Shown here piece by piece: positions 55,922 through 64,000 of a stretch of 64,000 nucleotides of DNA. The notes beneath the pieces were generated by a model. It worked only from the letters and a program-made list of their open reading frames with translations. It was not told the origin of the DNA and did no database searches. Location of the stretch: contig JAJCZC010000037.1 of the NCBI GenBank assembly GCA_029262575.1, positions 1-64,000 of the forward strand. Direction: 5' to 3'. The stretch comes from Candidatus Babelota bacterium. Lineage in GTDB: Bacteria; Babelota; Babeliae; Babelales; Vermiphilaceae. Both the position numbers and the translations under genes were made by a program. Numbering within the stretch: the first letter of the stretch is position 1; each line of letters opens with the position of its first letter.

Positions 55922-57124
55922 ATGGAATTTCAAAATATATCTTCTATTAAAGACCCTCATGTTGCAAAAGCTCGTTCTTTGCATTCTTTGCAAAACCGAA
56001 AAAAAGAAGGCGCAATACTGCTTTTAGGTAAGCAGGTCATTCAATGGGCGATAAAATCAAAGTTATCAATAGAATACATATTTGCTTCAGATAAAATCGA
56101 CAAAAAAGAATACGAAAGCATCCTGCATGCAAGCAACACATGGTTCTTGACTCCCGAAAGTATATTAAAAAAGATAACTGAAACAAAACACACCATCCCT
56201 CTAGTAGGAGTAGCCAAAACGGAACCTACATTCAATACAGATGCAGCCTTCTTCGTGGTACTTGATCATGTAAAAGACCATGGTAACATAGGGGCAATTT
56301 GCCGATCCTCTAAAGCCTTCGGGGTGGAAAATGTGGTATCTATCGGCACCGAAAACGATCTATTCTATAAAAAAAGCATAGACGCCTCAAGAGGCGCTGT
56401 ATTTTCTATGCAACATTTACACTTTGATGAGACGAAAGACGCCATTAATTGGCTTAAAGAGAATAATATACAGGTCGTTGTCACAAGCCCCCATGCTAAA
56501 CAACTGCAATCAAAAGTAAATCTACAAAAAAAGCCCATCGCACTAATCCTAGGAAATGAAACGGTGGGAGTCTCAGATGAAATAACAAAGCAAGCTGATG
56601 TCGCAATTCAAATTCCTTTAATCGGAGATGTTGAATCACTCAATGTAGCAGTAGCTGCTGGCATCAGTATATATGAACTTCAAACAAGAATGGTTTTGAC
56701 CATGTTACAAAAAAATATAAAAAGCACACTTGGACGAGAAATGGGTGTGACTGCACAACTGATACGGAAGACATTCGATGTTGAATTAAAAAAGTGCTCG
56801 CCCTTATCCGCCAAACAGGTAGTATTATTAATGATCCTATCATGCGATAAAACAACGTCACTTCAGCAAGCATCTATCGATATAGGGCACCCATTAAACA
56901 AAATGCCTCAACTCGTTGACCAACTTATAATAAAGGGATATATAAAGATCGCCAATGACACAATCGAAATAACCCCTCATGGCCAACAAGAGGTTGCTTT
57001 GCTATGGCCACTAATACAAAAAGCTGAACAATCCGTTCTAGATGGATTCTCTAAAAATGAAGAAAAACAACTTTTTAATTTCTTAAAAAGAATTCAAGAA
57101 AACTGTTTAAAAATAACCACATAA
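55922..57124 (+). CDS. TrmH/SpoU RNA methyltransferase fused to a winged-helix domain
   Basis: 400 residues. N-terminal substrate-binding part (about 1-95; KARSLHSLQNRKKEGAILLLGKQVIQWA), SPOUT methyltransferase (about 98-250) with DHVKDHGNIGAICRSSKAFG (motif 1 Asn/Arg), ALILGNETVGVSDE (motif 2) and IPLIGDVESLNVAVAAGISIYE (motif 3 Ser/Asn). Normal TrmH proteins end about here. A further 150 residues (QVVLLMILSCDKTTSLQQASI, LVDQLIIKGYIKIAND, TPHGQQEVALLWPLIQKAEQ, FSKNEEKQLFNFLKRIQ) look like a MarR-type winged helix. The methyltransferase should 2'-O-methylate rRNA or tRNA; the extra domain may bind RNA or DNA. 25 bases ahead of ychF. Confidence 0.85.
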   Translation: MEFQNISSIKDPHVAKARSLHSLQNRKKEGAILLLGKQVIQWAIKSKLSIEYIFASDKIDKKEYESILHASNTWFLTPESILKKITETKHTIPLVGVAKTEPTFNTDAAFFVVLDHVKDHGNIGAICRSSKAFGVENVVSIGTENDLFYKKSIDASRGAVFSMQHLHFDETKDAINWLKENNIQVVVTSPHAKQLQSKVNLQKKPIALILGNETVGVSDEITKQADVAIQIPLIGDVESLNVAVAAGISIYELQTRMVLTMLQKNIKSTLGREMGVTAQLIRKTFDVELKKCSPLSAKQVVLLMILSCDKTTSLQQASIDIGHPLNKMPQLVDQLIIKGYIKIANDTIEITPHGQQEVALLWPLIQKAEQSVLDGFSKNEEKQLFNFLKRIQENCLKITT

Positions 57125-57149
57125 CATTATAATCGAAAGAAAAAAAATC

Positions 57150-58265
57150 ATGAGCATCAAAGCTGGCCTTGTAGGACTACCAAATGTTGGTAAATCAACC
57201 CTATTTAACGCACTTACCAAATCAAGTATCCCTGCAGAAAATTATCCTTTTTGCACCATCGACCCTCATGTGGCTATAACTGAAGTGCCCGATGAGCGCA
57301 TAAATAAATTAGCCGCTATTTATGGATCAGCAAAAAAAATTCCTGCCACAGTGACTTTTGTGGATATCGCAGGTCTCGTTAAAGGTGCAGCTTCCGGTGA
57401 AGGTTTGGGTAATCAATTTTTGAGCCACATCCGTGAAGTTGATCTTATACTGCATGTACTACGTTGCTTTGAAAGTGGTGATATTATCAGATCAGGTGGT
57501 GACATTGTTGATCCAATCTCAGATCATGAAATTATTGTTGCAGAATTGATGCTCAAAGATATCGAATCTGTCGAAAAACGCCTTGAAAAAATGACCAAGT
57601 TGATTCGAGGAGCACAAGGCAAACCTGCAGAACTTAAAACTTTGCAAGCAGAGCAAGAGCTACTTGAACAACTTTTAAAGTTATTAAATGATGGTGATGA
57701 ACTTAGCATAAAAAAATTGGTGCGTGAGGCAACCGTACAAACGGTACCACTTATTTCATCTAAAAACTTCTTGATCATTGCAAACATCGCTGAAGTTGAA
57801 ATTGAAGATGATGCCTATAAAAACAACCCTCATTACCAAGCCCTAGTCAAAAAATTTGGTGCCGACCGCGTGATCCCCATTTGTGCCCGTACCGAATATG
57901 AACTTTCACAATTACCTGCAGATGATGCACAAGAAATGATGGGAATGATTGGCCTAAAAGAGCCAAGCTTGAATAAAATCATACGTGAAAGTTATACAAA
58001 TTTAGGCCTAATCACATTCTTTACCTGCGGTCCAAAAGAGGCACATGCCTGGCCAATTAGACAAGGCATAAGTGTACGCGAAGCTGCAGGTGAAATTCAT
58101 TCTGATTTAGAACGCGGCTTTATTTGCGCTGAAGTGTTCAACTGCAAAGACATTTTCGATGCCGGCTCTGAGCAAAAGCTCAAGGATACGGGTAAAATTC
58201 GCCGAGAAGGTCAAGATTACCTCGTACATGATGGTGATCTCATTGAAATTAGATTCAATGTGTAA
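57150..58265 (+). CDS. ychF: Ribosome-binding GTPase/ATPase YchF
   Basis: 371 residues. P-loop GLPNVGKSTLFNALTKSS, PFCTIDPHVAITEVPDERINKL (switch I), FVDIAGLVKGAASGEGLGNQFL (switch II), HVLRCFE, coiled-coil insertion (about 140-190) and the C-terminal TGS domain (GPKEAHAWPIRQGISVREAAGEIHSD, RREGQDYLVHDGDLIEIRFNV). Complete. It binds ribosomes and prefers ATP (Obg family). It follows the TrmH gene at 25 bases, and a strong terminator follows. Confidence 0.97.
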   Translation: MSIKAGLVGLPNVGKSTLFNALTKSSIPAENYPFCTIDPHVAITEVPDERINKLAAIYGSAKKIPATVTFVDIAGLVKGAASGEGLGNQFLSHIREVDLILHVLRCFESGDIIRSGGDIVDPISDHEIIVAELMLKDIESVEKRLEKMTKLIRGAQGKPAELKTLQAEQELLEQLLKLLNDGDELSIKKLVREATVQTVPLISSKNFLIIANIAEVEIEDDAYKNNPHYQALVKKFGADRVIPICARTEYELSQLPADDAQEMMGMIGLKEPSLNKIIRESYTNLGLITFFTCGPKEAHAWPIRQGISVREAAGEIHSDLERGFICAEVFNCKDIFDAGSEQKLKDTGKIRREGQDYLVHDGDLIEIRFNV

Positions 58266-58282
58266 AAAAATAATTCAATAAA

Positions 58283-58316
58283 AAAAAAGCGCATTTGACC
58301 GACAAATGCGCTTTTT
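58283..58316 (+). terminator. Terminator of ychF
   Basis: AAAAGCGCATTTG pairs with CAAATGCGCTTTT around ACCGA, followed by T residues. Confidence 0.9.
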
Positions 58317-58360
58317 AATGCTATAATATGTGTGTAATAATATATAACTTATGGAGAATC

Positions 58361-59212
58361 TTGATAAAAGCCTCATACCTACCTTTACTCTTTTCAGTCA
58401 TTTTTAGCTCAATTAAACCTGTAGCTGAAAAGCATGCCATGCTTTTTGCTCATGGATTGGCCGATACCCATCTACAAGCAGATAATTGGAAATCATCTGA
58501 AAAAGATAATGATAAACCGTGTATTTTTAATGGTTCCATAACCTGCAAAGATTTTCTTGATGCCACCACCCATTTTTGGCGCGTCAATTTCCCTTGGACA
58601 AGTTTAGGCCAAGACAATGAAATGGCAGTCATACTTGAAACTTATGAAGAGATCAAAGCTGCAAACCCAGAACAACGCTTTATTTTTGGTGGCCTATCTC
58701 GCGGTGCCTCAACTATGCTCAATTTTTTGGCAACGCATAAACCGGAAAAAGTTGATGCCGTTGTGCTCGAAGCACCCTTTTCATCCATGAGAGATGTTGC
58801 ACAAAACATTGTTGAATCATGTTTCTTGAAAAACATCCCTTATTTAAAAGAAATTAGTCCACAATTAGTTGGGCTCATTTTTTGGCAATATTCTGATGCT
58901 AGCATTCACCCCATTGATGTTGTACAAAAAATTGATCAAAATATTCCAATCATTATCATCAGCAAAGAGGATGATCATCTGGTGCCTACTAAAATTACTC
59001 GTTTAATTGTTGAAAAACTAAGATCACATGGTCACAAAAAAGTGCATCACCTCATAATGAATGAAGGCCAACATGGCAAATATATTTTAGGCAATGAGGG
59101 AAAACGCATGCAAAATGTGGTGCAGGCATTTTATAAATATTACGATCTACCACATAACAAAGAACAAGCAACAAAAGGCGCTTTTGCTTTTGCGCAAACA
59201 TTTCACGCATAA
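58361..59212 (+). CDS. Secreted alpha/beta hydrolase with intact GxSxG
   Basis: 283 residues from a TTG at 58361, chosen because TGGAG lies 5-8 bases upstream and a clean signal peptide follows (MIKASYLPLLFSVIFSSIKPV); the ATG at 58328 has no ribosome site. The hydrolase core follows: HAMLFAHGLADTH (oxyanion strand), FIFGGLSRGASTMLNFLATH (Ser113), VDAVVLEAPFSSM, IPIIIISKEDDHLVPTKI (Asp) and MNEGQHGKYILGNEG (His). The closest relative in the window is the Cys-nucleophile protein at 16204, which lacks the GxSxG Ser. An esterase or peptidase-like activity is likely. 9 bases ahead of the GH1 gene, so co-transcribed. Confidence 0.85.
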   Translation: MIKASYLPLLFSVIFSSIKPVAEKHAMLFAHGLADTHLQADNWKSSEKDNDKPCIFNGSITCKDFLDATTHFWRVNFPWTSLGQDNEMAVILETYEEIKAANPEQRFIFGGLSRGASTMLNFLATHKPEKVDAVVLEAPFSSMRDVAQNIVESCFLKNIPYLKEISPQLVGLIFWQYSDASIHPIDVVQKIDQNIPIIIISKEDDHLVPTKITRLIVEKLRSHGHKKVHHLIMNEGQHGKYILGNEGKRMQNVVQAFYKYYDLPHNKEQATKGAFAFAQTFHA

Positions 59213-59221
59213 GGGAACAAC

Positions 59222-60805
59222 GTGTATAAAAAAAACGGTTTCAAAACATTCCTACTTTTAGCAACCTTTGCAGGTCAAGCACACGCTTGGTTTTTTATTC
59301 CTACATTTGAATCAATCAAAGAAGCCATTAATGAACATAAATTGGCGACCTACAGTTTAGCAGGAACTGCGGCATGTGCATTTTTGACCACCACATTGCT
59401 CAAAACTGATTATAATGCAGTGGAATTTGGTGATAATCGTTATTATTGGGATTGGGATAAGATCGATACTACTGCTATCAATTTTGAAGAAACCTTCATC
59501 TTTGGTGCAGGTACTTCAGCTTATCAAGTTGAGGGAAATTGCATCAACACCGATTGGCAAAGTTGGGAAAGAGAAACTGATGAAAATGGCGCATGGAAAC
59601 ATGTGCAACATCAATGCAATATGGCATGTGATCAGTGGAACAAATATAAAGAAGATGTAGCACTGATTCATGACATGGGCTTAAATATCTACCGTTTTGC
59701 CCTTGCTTGGGATAAAATTCAGCCAGATGAACACACCTTTAATCAAGAGGCAATAGATCACTATAAGGATCTATGCAATGAATTAGCACAACATGACATC
59801 AAAGCACATATTGGGTTCCATCATTATACCGATCCAAAATGGTTTGCCGATTTAGGTGCTTTTGAAAAAGAAAAAAACATCCACTACTTCGTTACATTTT
59901 GCGAACGTATATTCCAAGAATTCAAAAAAGATGGTATTGAAGTTGAACTTTGGTCCACCTTTAATTCACCAAGTGGCTATGCATTCCATAAATATCACGT
60001 TGGCGATTTTCCACCCGGCATAAAAAATGATAAGCAACTCACGCTGACCGTACTTAAAAATATGATGGAAGCGCACGTTAGAGTGTATCAAGCTAAACAA
60101 AAAGTAAGCCCATCTGCAAAACTTGGCATACTCAAAAATATCATTCAACTTGATCCATGGCGTCCATGGCATCCGTTAGACAAATTTGCAACCGAAATCG
60201 GCACAAAAATGACTGATACATGCATCTTTAACTTCTTCACAACAGGTAAATTTGTTGCCAAAATTCCGTTTGATAATGCACCTTTTATGGCTGATATTGA
60301 ACACACCAATTTGGATGCGCCAAATTCACTCGATTTCATTGGCCTGAATTACTACTCCCATGCATTCTTGAAAAACATGACCAAATTTTCACATCCATGT
60401 GAAATCAAAACTCAAAACCCAAACTATAGCTTATACCCTGAAGGTTTGCATCGTGCAATTTGCACCCTTGACCAAGAAATGGCACAACCGATAAAAAGAG
60501 AAACGGGTAAACATTTACCTATATACGTCACTGAAAATGGTTTAGCATGCAACAATGAACACTATCGTGAGCTGTTTTTCAAACGTTATATGTATGCCTT
60601 GAGCAAAGCAAAACAAGATGGGCATGATGTGCGTGGCTACATCTTTTGGTCATTCATGGATAATTATGAATGGGGATCATACGATAAAAAGTATGGCTTA
60701 GTGCATGTTGATTTTACAAGCCAAGACTTAACGCGAACTATTAAACAAGATAAAGGTACACAATACTATCTCAACCTGGTAAACCGAAAGTCATCAGAAA
60801 GTTAA
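59222..60805 (+). CDS. Exported GH1 beta-glucosidase-like protein with altered acid/base
   Basis: 527 residues from a GTG (AAGGGAAC upstream). N-terminal signal (TFLLLATFAGQAHAW), a second hydrophobic stretch at about 43-60, then the GH1 barrel: FGAGTSAYQVEGN, WQSWERE, FALAWDKIQPDE, GFHHYTDPKWFADLGAFE, LWSTFNSPSGYAFHKY, FIGLNYYSH, YVTENGLACNNEHY and YIFWSFMDNYEWGSYDKKYGLVHV. The nucleophile Glu438 (TENG) is kept; the acid/base site, TFNEP in the family, is TFNSP (Ser249). Plant myrosinases also lack this Glu (Gln there) and use an activated leaving group. It is coupled to the hydrolase gene upstream. Confidence 0.9.
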   Translation: MYKKNGFKTFLLLATFAGQAHAWFFIPTFESIKEAINEHKLATYSLAGTAACAFLTTTLLKTDYNAVEFGDNRYYWDWDKIDTTAINFEETFIFGAGTSAYQVEGNCINTDWQSWERETDENGAWKHVQHQCNMACDQWNKYKEDVALIHDMGLNIYRFALAWDKIQPDEHTFNQEAIDHYKDLCNELAQHDIKAHIGFHHYTDPKWFADLGAFEKEKNIHYFVTFCERIFQEFKKDGIEVELWSTFNSPSGYAFHKYHVGDFPPGIKNDKQLTLTVLKNMMEAHVRVYQAKQKVSPSAKLGILKNIIQLDPWRPWHPLDKFATEIGTKMTDTCIFNFFTTGKFVAKIPFDNAPFMADIEHTNLDAPNSLDFIGLNYYSHAFLKNMTKFSHPCEIKTQNPNYSLYPEGLHRAICTLDQEMAQPIKRETGKHLPIYVTENGLACNNEHYRELFFKRYMYALSKAKQDGHDVRGYIFWSFMDNYEWGSYDKKYGLVHVDFTSQDLTRTIKQDKGTQYYLNLVNRKSSES

Positions 60806-60818
60806 TCTAAAAAAAGCA

Positions 60819-60850
60819 AAAGGCGATCAATATATTGATCGCCTTTGTTT
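60819..60850. terminator. Terminator between convergent genes
   Basis: A 28-base perfect palindrome (AAAGGCGATCAATA then its complement, 60819-60846) followed by GTTTTATT. Confidence 0.85.
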
Positions 60851-60864
60851 TATTCGTTGTAGTT

Positions 60865-61437
60865 CTACTTCTCAAATATTAATGACAAAACAGTTTTGTT
60901 GATTGGTGCTGATTTCAATGAAGAAAGAACTTCTTTAAAATATTGCTCTGACGCATCAGGATTTTTTTGCCTGAACCCCTCCAGTCCAACATGCTTGAGC
61001 GCGCCGTATAAAGAAGGAGCCTTTCTGAAACTAGTTTCTTGATCATACAAAGCACAATCTATAAAAGCATTCTTAAAAAAGCCATACTTCATGAGAATAG
61101 TTCGAGGATCAGAATCGGCATTCTTAAAATGTATCTCAGTGCTTCCACCATCAAGGCAGAAACTCACCTTAGAAACTTCAAATTTTTTCAAATTATCTTT
61201 TGTTCCAATCAACAAAGTGTAGGTCTTGCCATCTGCTAAAGGATCTTGAGACGTTGTCTTCTCTGAAAAAAGAGCATAATACTCGGGCTGGTCATTATTT
61301 TTTAGCACATACGATAAGGTCGCACCCGGCAGCTTTTTCTTTAGGGCATCAATAACCTCACCCTTCTCGTCACCTACCGACGAGCAAAACAATGTATTGG
61401 AAACGGTTAAAACCAATAACATTATTACTTTTTTCAT
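60865..61437 (-). CDS. Secreted hypothetical protein
   Basis: 190 residues, AAAGGAG upstream, signal peptide (KKVIMLLVLTVSNTLFCSS). The mature part has strands and helices (ALKKKLPGATLSYVLKNND, YYALFSEKT, DGKTYTLLIGTKDN, VSFCLDGGSTEIHFKN, LKHVGLEGFRQKNPDASEQYF). No catalytic motif is seen. It and the small lipoprotein gene upstream (61466-61660) are 28 bases apart and probably co-transcribed. Unknown family. Confidence 0.7.
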   Translation of the reverse strand: MKKVIMLLVLTVSNTLFCSSVGDEKGEVIDALKKKLPGATLSYVLKNNDQPEYYALFSEKTTSQDPLADGKTYTLLIGTKDNLKKFEVSKVSFCLDGGSTEIHFKNADSDPRTILMKYGFFKNAFIDCALYDQETSFRKAPSLYGALKHVGLEGFRQKNPDASEQYFKEVLSSLKSAPINKTVLSLIFEK

Positions 61438-61465
61438 AAAAACTCCTTTATATTAAAAACATATT

Positions 61466-61660
61466 TTAACTTTTTTCAATAATACCTCTTGAAGTCGAGC
61501 TGGTAATATTTTTACGCTTCAATGCTACGCGCATACGATCTTTTAATATCTTGATATATGCTGGAATAGCATTACTATGTTTAGATATCTGCTTTTTATT
61601 GGGACTGGACAAAATGCAGCCCGAGCACAAAAACAGAAAAATCGCCACTGTTTGTTTCAT
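61466..61660 (-). CDS. Small lipoprotein
   Basis: 64 residues, AAAGGGAG upstream. Lipobox-like end of signal peptide (AIFLFLCSGCILSS) then a basic tail (NKKQISKHS, KDRMRVALKRKNITSSTSRG). Too short to assign a role; the pairing with the next gene is the main context. Confidence 0.5.
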   Translation of the reverse strand: MKQTVAIFLFLCSGCILSSPNKKQISKHSNAIPAYIKILKDRMRVALKRKNITSSTSRGIIEKS

Positions 61661-61740
61661 TATATCACTCCCTTTTATTACTCATTTTTATGATACTCTA
61701 AGTAACTTGCTAAACATATTATACCAAAGGAGACGTATCC

Positions 61741-62025
61741 ATGCCTAGCAACTATTATTTAGTCATTTTTTTGCAATTTTATAGCGCTCTTCATGCTGTC
61801 CAGGTGGATGAGCAACCGCAAACAAATCAAACAACTCCACCAGCCATTACATTTAAGATACAACAACAAATCACATGCCTATCTTATAAAGAAAAACTGG
61901 ATAAACTACTTGAACAAAACAGAATCGATTACCTTGATTATCAAGATTTTTCAAGACAAATTCAGCATGATCCATTTGCAAACCTAGGACCAGTTTTCAC
62001 TGAAATAGCTCAGCTTTGCCAATAA
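61741..62025 (+). CDS. Small exported hypothetical protein
   Basis: 94 residues, AAAGGAGA before the ATG, signal peptide (NYYLVIFLQFYSALHAVQVDE). The mature part has two helices (YKEKLDKLLEQNRIDYLDYQDF, VFTEIAQLCQ). It lies convergent to the barrel gene with 55 bases between. No family recognised. Confidence 0.55.
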   Translation: MPSNYYLVIFLQFYSALHAVQVDEQPQTNQTTPPAITFKIQQQITCLSYKEKLDKLLEQNRIDYLDYQDFSRQIQHDPFANLGPVFTEIAQLCQ

Positions 62026-62080
62026 TTAAAGAAAGGGCGCACATCTTGCAACATGCACTCTTTCTTACTTTTATACAAAA

Positions 62081-63865
62081 TCAATATGACAATCCCATTT
62101 TTGCCCAAATGCCCCATTGTGAAATTGCACTATTATCATCAACACAATTACAGCGCCATTCAACCTCAGAGCCCAAATTCAAAAATGGTGCAAAACCGAT
62201 ATCTGGATGTTCCCACGTATAGCCAATGTTGGTAAATATTTTATGTGACAATGCTTTAGGGTTCAATGCAGAGCATATATCAATATCACAGTCAGTGAGT
62301 AGTATTGGTTCATTAGAAGTGTTAATTTGTTGTTGTGCAATCATTAAAGAAGCTGAATCATTTGCGTTCAACTGATTGAGTGGATTGCCATTGGCGTCAC
62401 TTGCAAGTGCAGGATTATCCGCATTAGCGTTAGCAAACTCCATGTCAGCAACAAAGTTGCCATCACCTTGGCCTGAGCATAAGGTAGCTTCAGATTGCGA
62501 AACATTTAAAGCCAGTGGATCATTAATATTCAGGTCACCCATTGTGGCCGAAACGAATCCATAAAGTTGCGCATCGCCTTTATATGCAAAACAATCGGGA
62601 AAAGTACAACGCGAATCCAATTGCTCTGCACTGCGATACCATAAGTTATAACCAATATCCCATTGTATACCCTTTCTTTGCACGCTCAATTTTGCCACCA
62701 TATCAACTTGCGCCTTCATGCTAATCTTTGAACTGAGGGTCGTTTGATTAATCGCCGGATATAAACGACTTTGATATTGCGAGTCAATGGGCATACCATC
62801 AACGTGTACTTGTGCATCATCCACCGGTACAATTTTGCTCAACAACATATAGCGACTGCCTGGGTTATCGCAAAAATCATACGATCGACATTGCTCATCA
62901 GCAAATAGATGAGTAATATTTGCATCTAGCCAAAAACCCGCAAAATCTAATGCGTCTTCGCTCGACCAAAAAATCATATGCGAAGTATAGCCAACGCCGA
63001 CCTCCCAATGGTGCCCATTACCAACAATGGGTGCGAAAAAGTACTTCGGGTCTGGCCGATTTCCGGCCGGAAATGAAAGGCGCATATTAAGCCCCACATG
63101 ATAATGATCATTTTGAAAGAAGTTATAACCCAATGCCATATGCACATCACTTAATCGTGAAAGATTCCTTCGTCCCATAATACGTCCAAAACCTAGTGCA
63201 TCTTGCATATCACCAAAGGTAAATGCTTTTTGTTGCTTGCAAGTGCTACAAAATCTGCCAGTGATTGCCTCATGGAATGAACATGCCAAATCATCACGTT
63301 GCACTTCTGTGGCTGCCATATAACCTGCCGGATAGGTACTTGTACCTTTCATATCAACACATTCAGATAAATTAAGATCCCACTTTGTGTGTACTACTGG
63401 CGCATGCATTCTAAAATAAAGCCCTTCACATAAGCCATCGAGACCTAAATAGAAGTTCATATCAAAAATAAAATCGGTAATCTGTGGGGCAAAACGTATC
63501 AAACTCGAAAAATCTTGGGGCAACCCAAAATAGTCAGCCAATAATGCGCCTCGTGTGCTGCGATTTGGTAAACGACTCCCTTGAACGGCAAAACATTGCT
63601 TCCCACCCAAAAGAAAATCAACCAACTGCTGATTATTAAACGATCGTTTATATTCGGGTGCTATATAAAAACTCCAATAGGTGCGTCCCACATCATAGTC
63701 ATTTATATGCTCTTGCCAACCTGCTAATGTTCGTGCACTATTAACCGTTTCAGAACGAGGCAAGATTACTGTGCGCCCAAAAAAGGCAAAACTGGAATAA
63801 GTTGTAAGTAAAGAAATGAAGACATACAGGCATTTATTTTTTCTAATGATGGCATAAATATGCAT
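62081..63865 (-). CDS. Outer-membrane beta-barrel-like protein, about 590 residues
   Basis: 594 residues, AAAAGGA upstream, signal peptide (CLYVFISLLTTYSSFAF). The mature protein alternates long strand-like stretches with short turns (YWSFYIAPEYKRSF, DFIFDMNFYLGLDG, HYHVGLNMRLSFPAG, GHHWEVGVGYTSHMIFWSS, AQVDMVAKLSVQRKGIQWDIGYNLWYRS, GFAPFLNLGSEVEWRC) and ends with an aromatic strand KMGLSY, as outer-membrane barrels do. Cys-rich loops (CDNPGSRY, CRSYDFC, CKQQK) may be disulfide-linked. A large surface-exposed loop around 470-545 is Asn/Ala-rich. I cannot name a family with certainty; similar barrels occur in Dependentiae as I recall. Confidence 0.75.
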   Translation of the reverse strand: MHIYAIIRKNKCLYVFISLLTTYSSFAFFGRTVILPRSETVNSARTLAGWQEHINDYDVGRTYWSFYIAPEYKRSFNNQQLVDFLLGGKQCFAVQGSRLPNRSTRGALLADYFGLPQDFSSLIRFAPQITDFIFDMNFYLGLDGLCEGLYFRMHAPVVHTKWDLNLSECVDMKGTSTYPAGYMAATEVQRDDLACSFHEAITGRFCSTCKQQKAFTFGDMQDALGFGRIMGRRNLSRLSDVHMALGYNFFQNDHYHVGLNMRLSFPAGNRPDPKYFFAPIVGNGHHWEVGVGYTSHMIFWSSEDALDFAGFWLDANITHLFADEQCRSYDFCDNPGSRYMLLSKIVPVDDAQVHVDGMPIDSQYQSRLYPAINQTTLSSKISMKAQVDMVAKLSVQRKGIQWDIGYNLWYRSAEQLDSRCTFPDCFAYKGDAQLYGFVSATMGDLNINDPLALNVSQSEATLCSGQGDGNFVADMEFANANADNPALASDANGNPLNQLNANDSASLMIAQQQINTSNEPILLTDCDIDICSALNPKALSHKIFTNIGYTWEHPDIGFAPFLNLGSEVEWRCNCVDDNSAISQWGIWAKMGLSY

Positions 63866-64000
63866 GATTCGTCCTTTTTTTTATGCTTCTAATACCTTGC
63901 AAAGATGTGTACAGTTTAACGCTTTCTTTAGATCATGCAATAAAAAAATGTATAAAACACCTTTAGACTATTTCAAATTGAATAAAACTAATAAAACGCG

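Noticed and set aside
1-64000. CRISPR array or restriction-modification/defence island
   Set aside because: I saw no regular spaced direct repeats, Cas proteins, methylase motifs or toxin-antitoxin pairs; the only tandem repeats are inside the histone-like gene.

Overview
The window is AT-rich, densely coding DNA of a Gram-negative bacterium that looks host-dependent. Envelope signs are a large outer-membrane-like barrel protein, SPOR, PpiD and HtrA proteins, and many signal peptides. Genome-reduction signs are a beheaded guaB, a frameshifted secreted gene, ankyrin-gene stubs and several gene-poor decayed stretches. Ankyrin proteins, two DMT permeases, RNase Y with YmdB, CarD, an archaeal/eukaryal-type ProRS and a Lys-rich histone-like protein together fit an intracellular lineage such as Candidatus Dependentiae (TM6). 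That assignment is inference from gene content; there is no rRNA in the window.

Layout. 1-4.3 kb: 3' part of a beta-helix surface protein and two secreted helical proteins. 4.3-5.7 kb: three overlapping pseudopilin-like genes. 5.8-10.5 kb: rplI-dnaB, an HtrA protease, ruvC and a hypothetical. 10.5-13.5 kb: a decayed zone with ankyrin stubs and a near-perfect dif site (12028-12055). Genes to the left mostly point right and genes to the right mostly point left, so this is very probably the replication terminus; unexpectedly dnaN-recF lie only 2-4 kb away. 16-22.7 kb: a secreted hydrolase, a Xer recombinase, proS, gene remnants and the histone-like gene. 22.7-36.6 kb: a long leftward block of two DMT permeases, ymdB-rny, zapA with a coiled-coil partner, infC-rpmI-rplT, recA-ppiD, a SPOR gene, miaA, carD and two internally duplicated anchored proteins. 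36.8-44.7 kb: a secreted flavoprotein, two flippases, a secreted GlmU-type acyltransferase and an ankyrin protein. 44.7-46 kb: a gene-poor stretch holding a GC-rich multi-hairpin element. 46-64 kb: dnaK, a Cdd1-like protein, two tandem phospholipase-D-like proteins, a CPBP protease, a secreted UDP-sugar dehydrogenase, three DUF378 proteins, a TrmH-winged-helix fusion, ychF, a secreted hydrolase, a GH1 protein and the barrel protein.

The most interesting pattern is that several enzymes that normally work in the cytosol on cytosolic cofactors (a UDP-glucose-dehydrogenase type enzyme, the GlmU acetyltransferase half, a lipoamide-dehydrogenase-like flavoprotein, a GH1 glycosidase) begin with in-frame N-terminal export signals. 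Some have also lost a canonical catalytic residue (GH1 acid/base Glu to Ser, the flavoprotein disulfide, the hydrolase nucleophile Ser to Cys, the Asp of both HKD motifs). This suggests a set of exported, repurposed metabolic enzymes acting in the periplasm or in a host cell.
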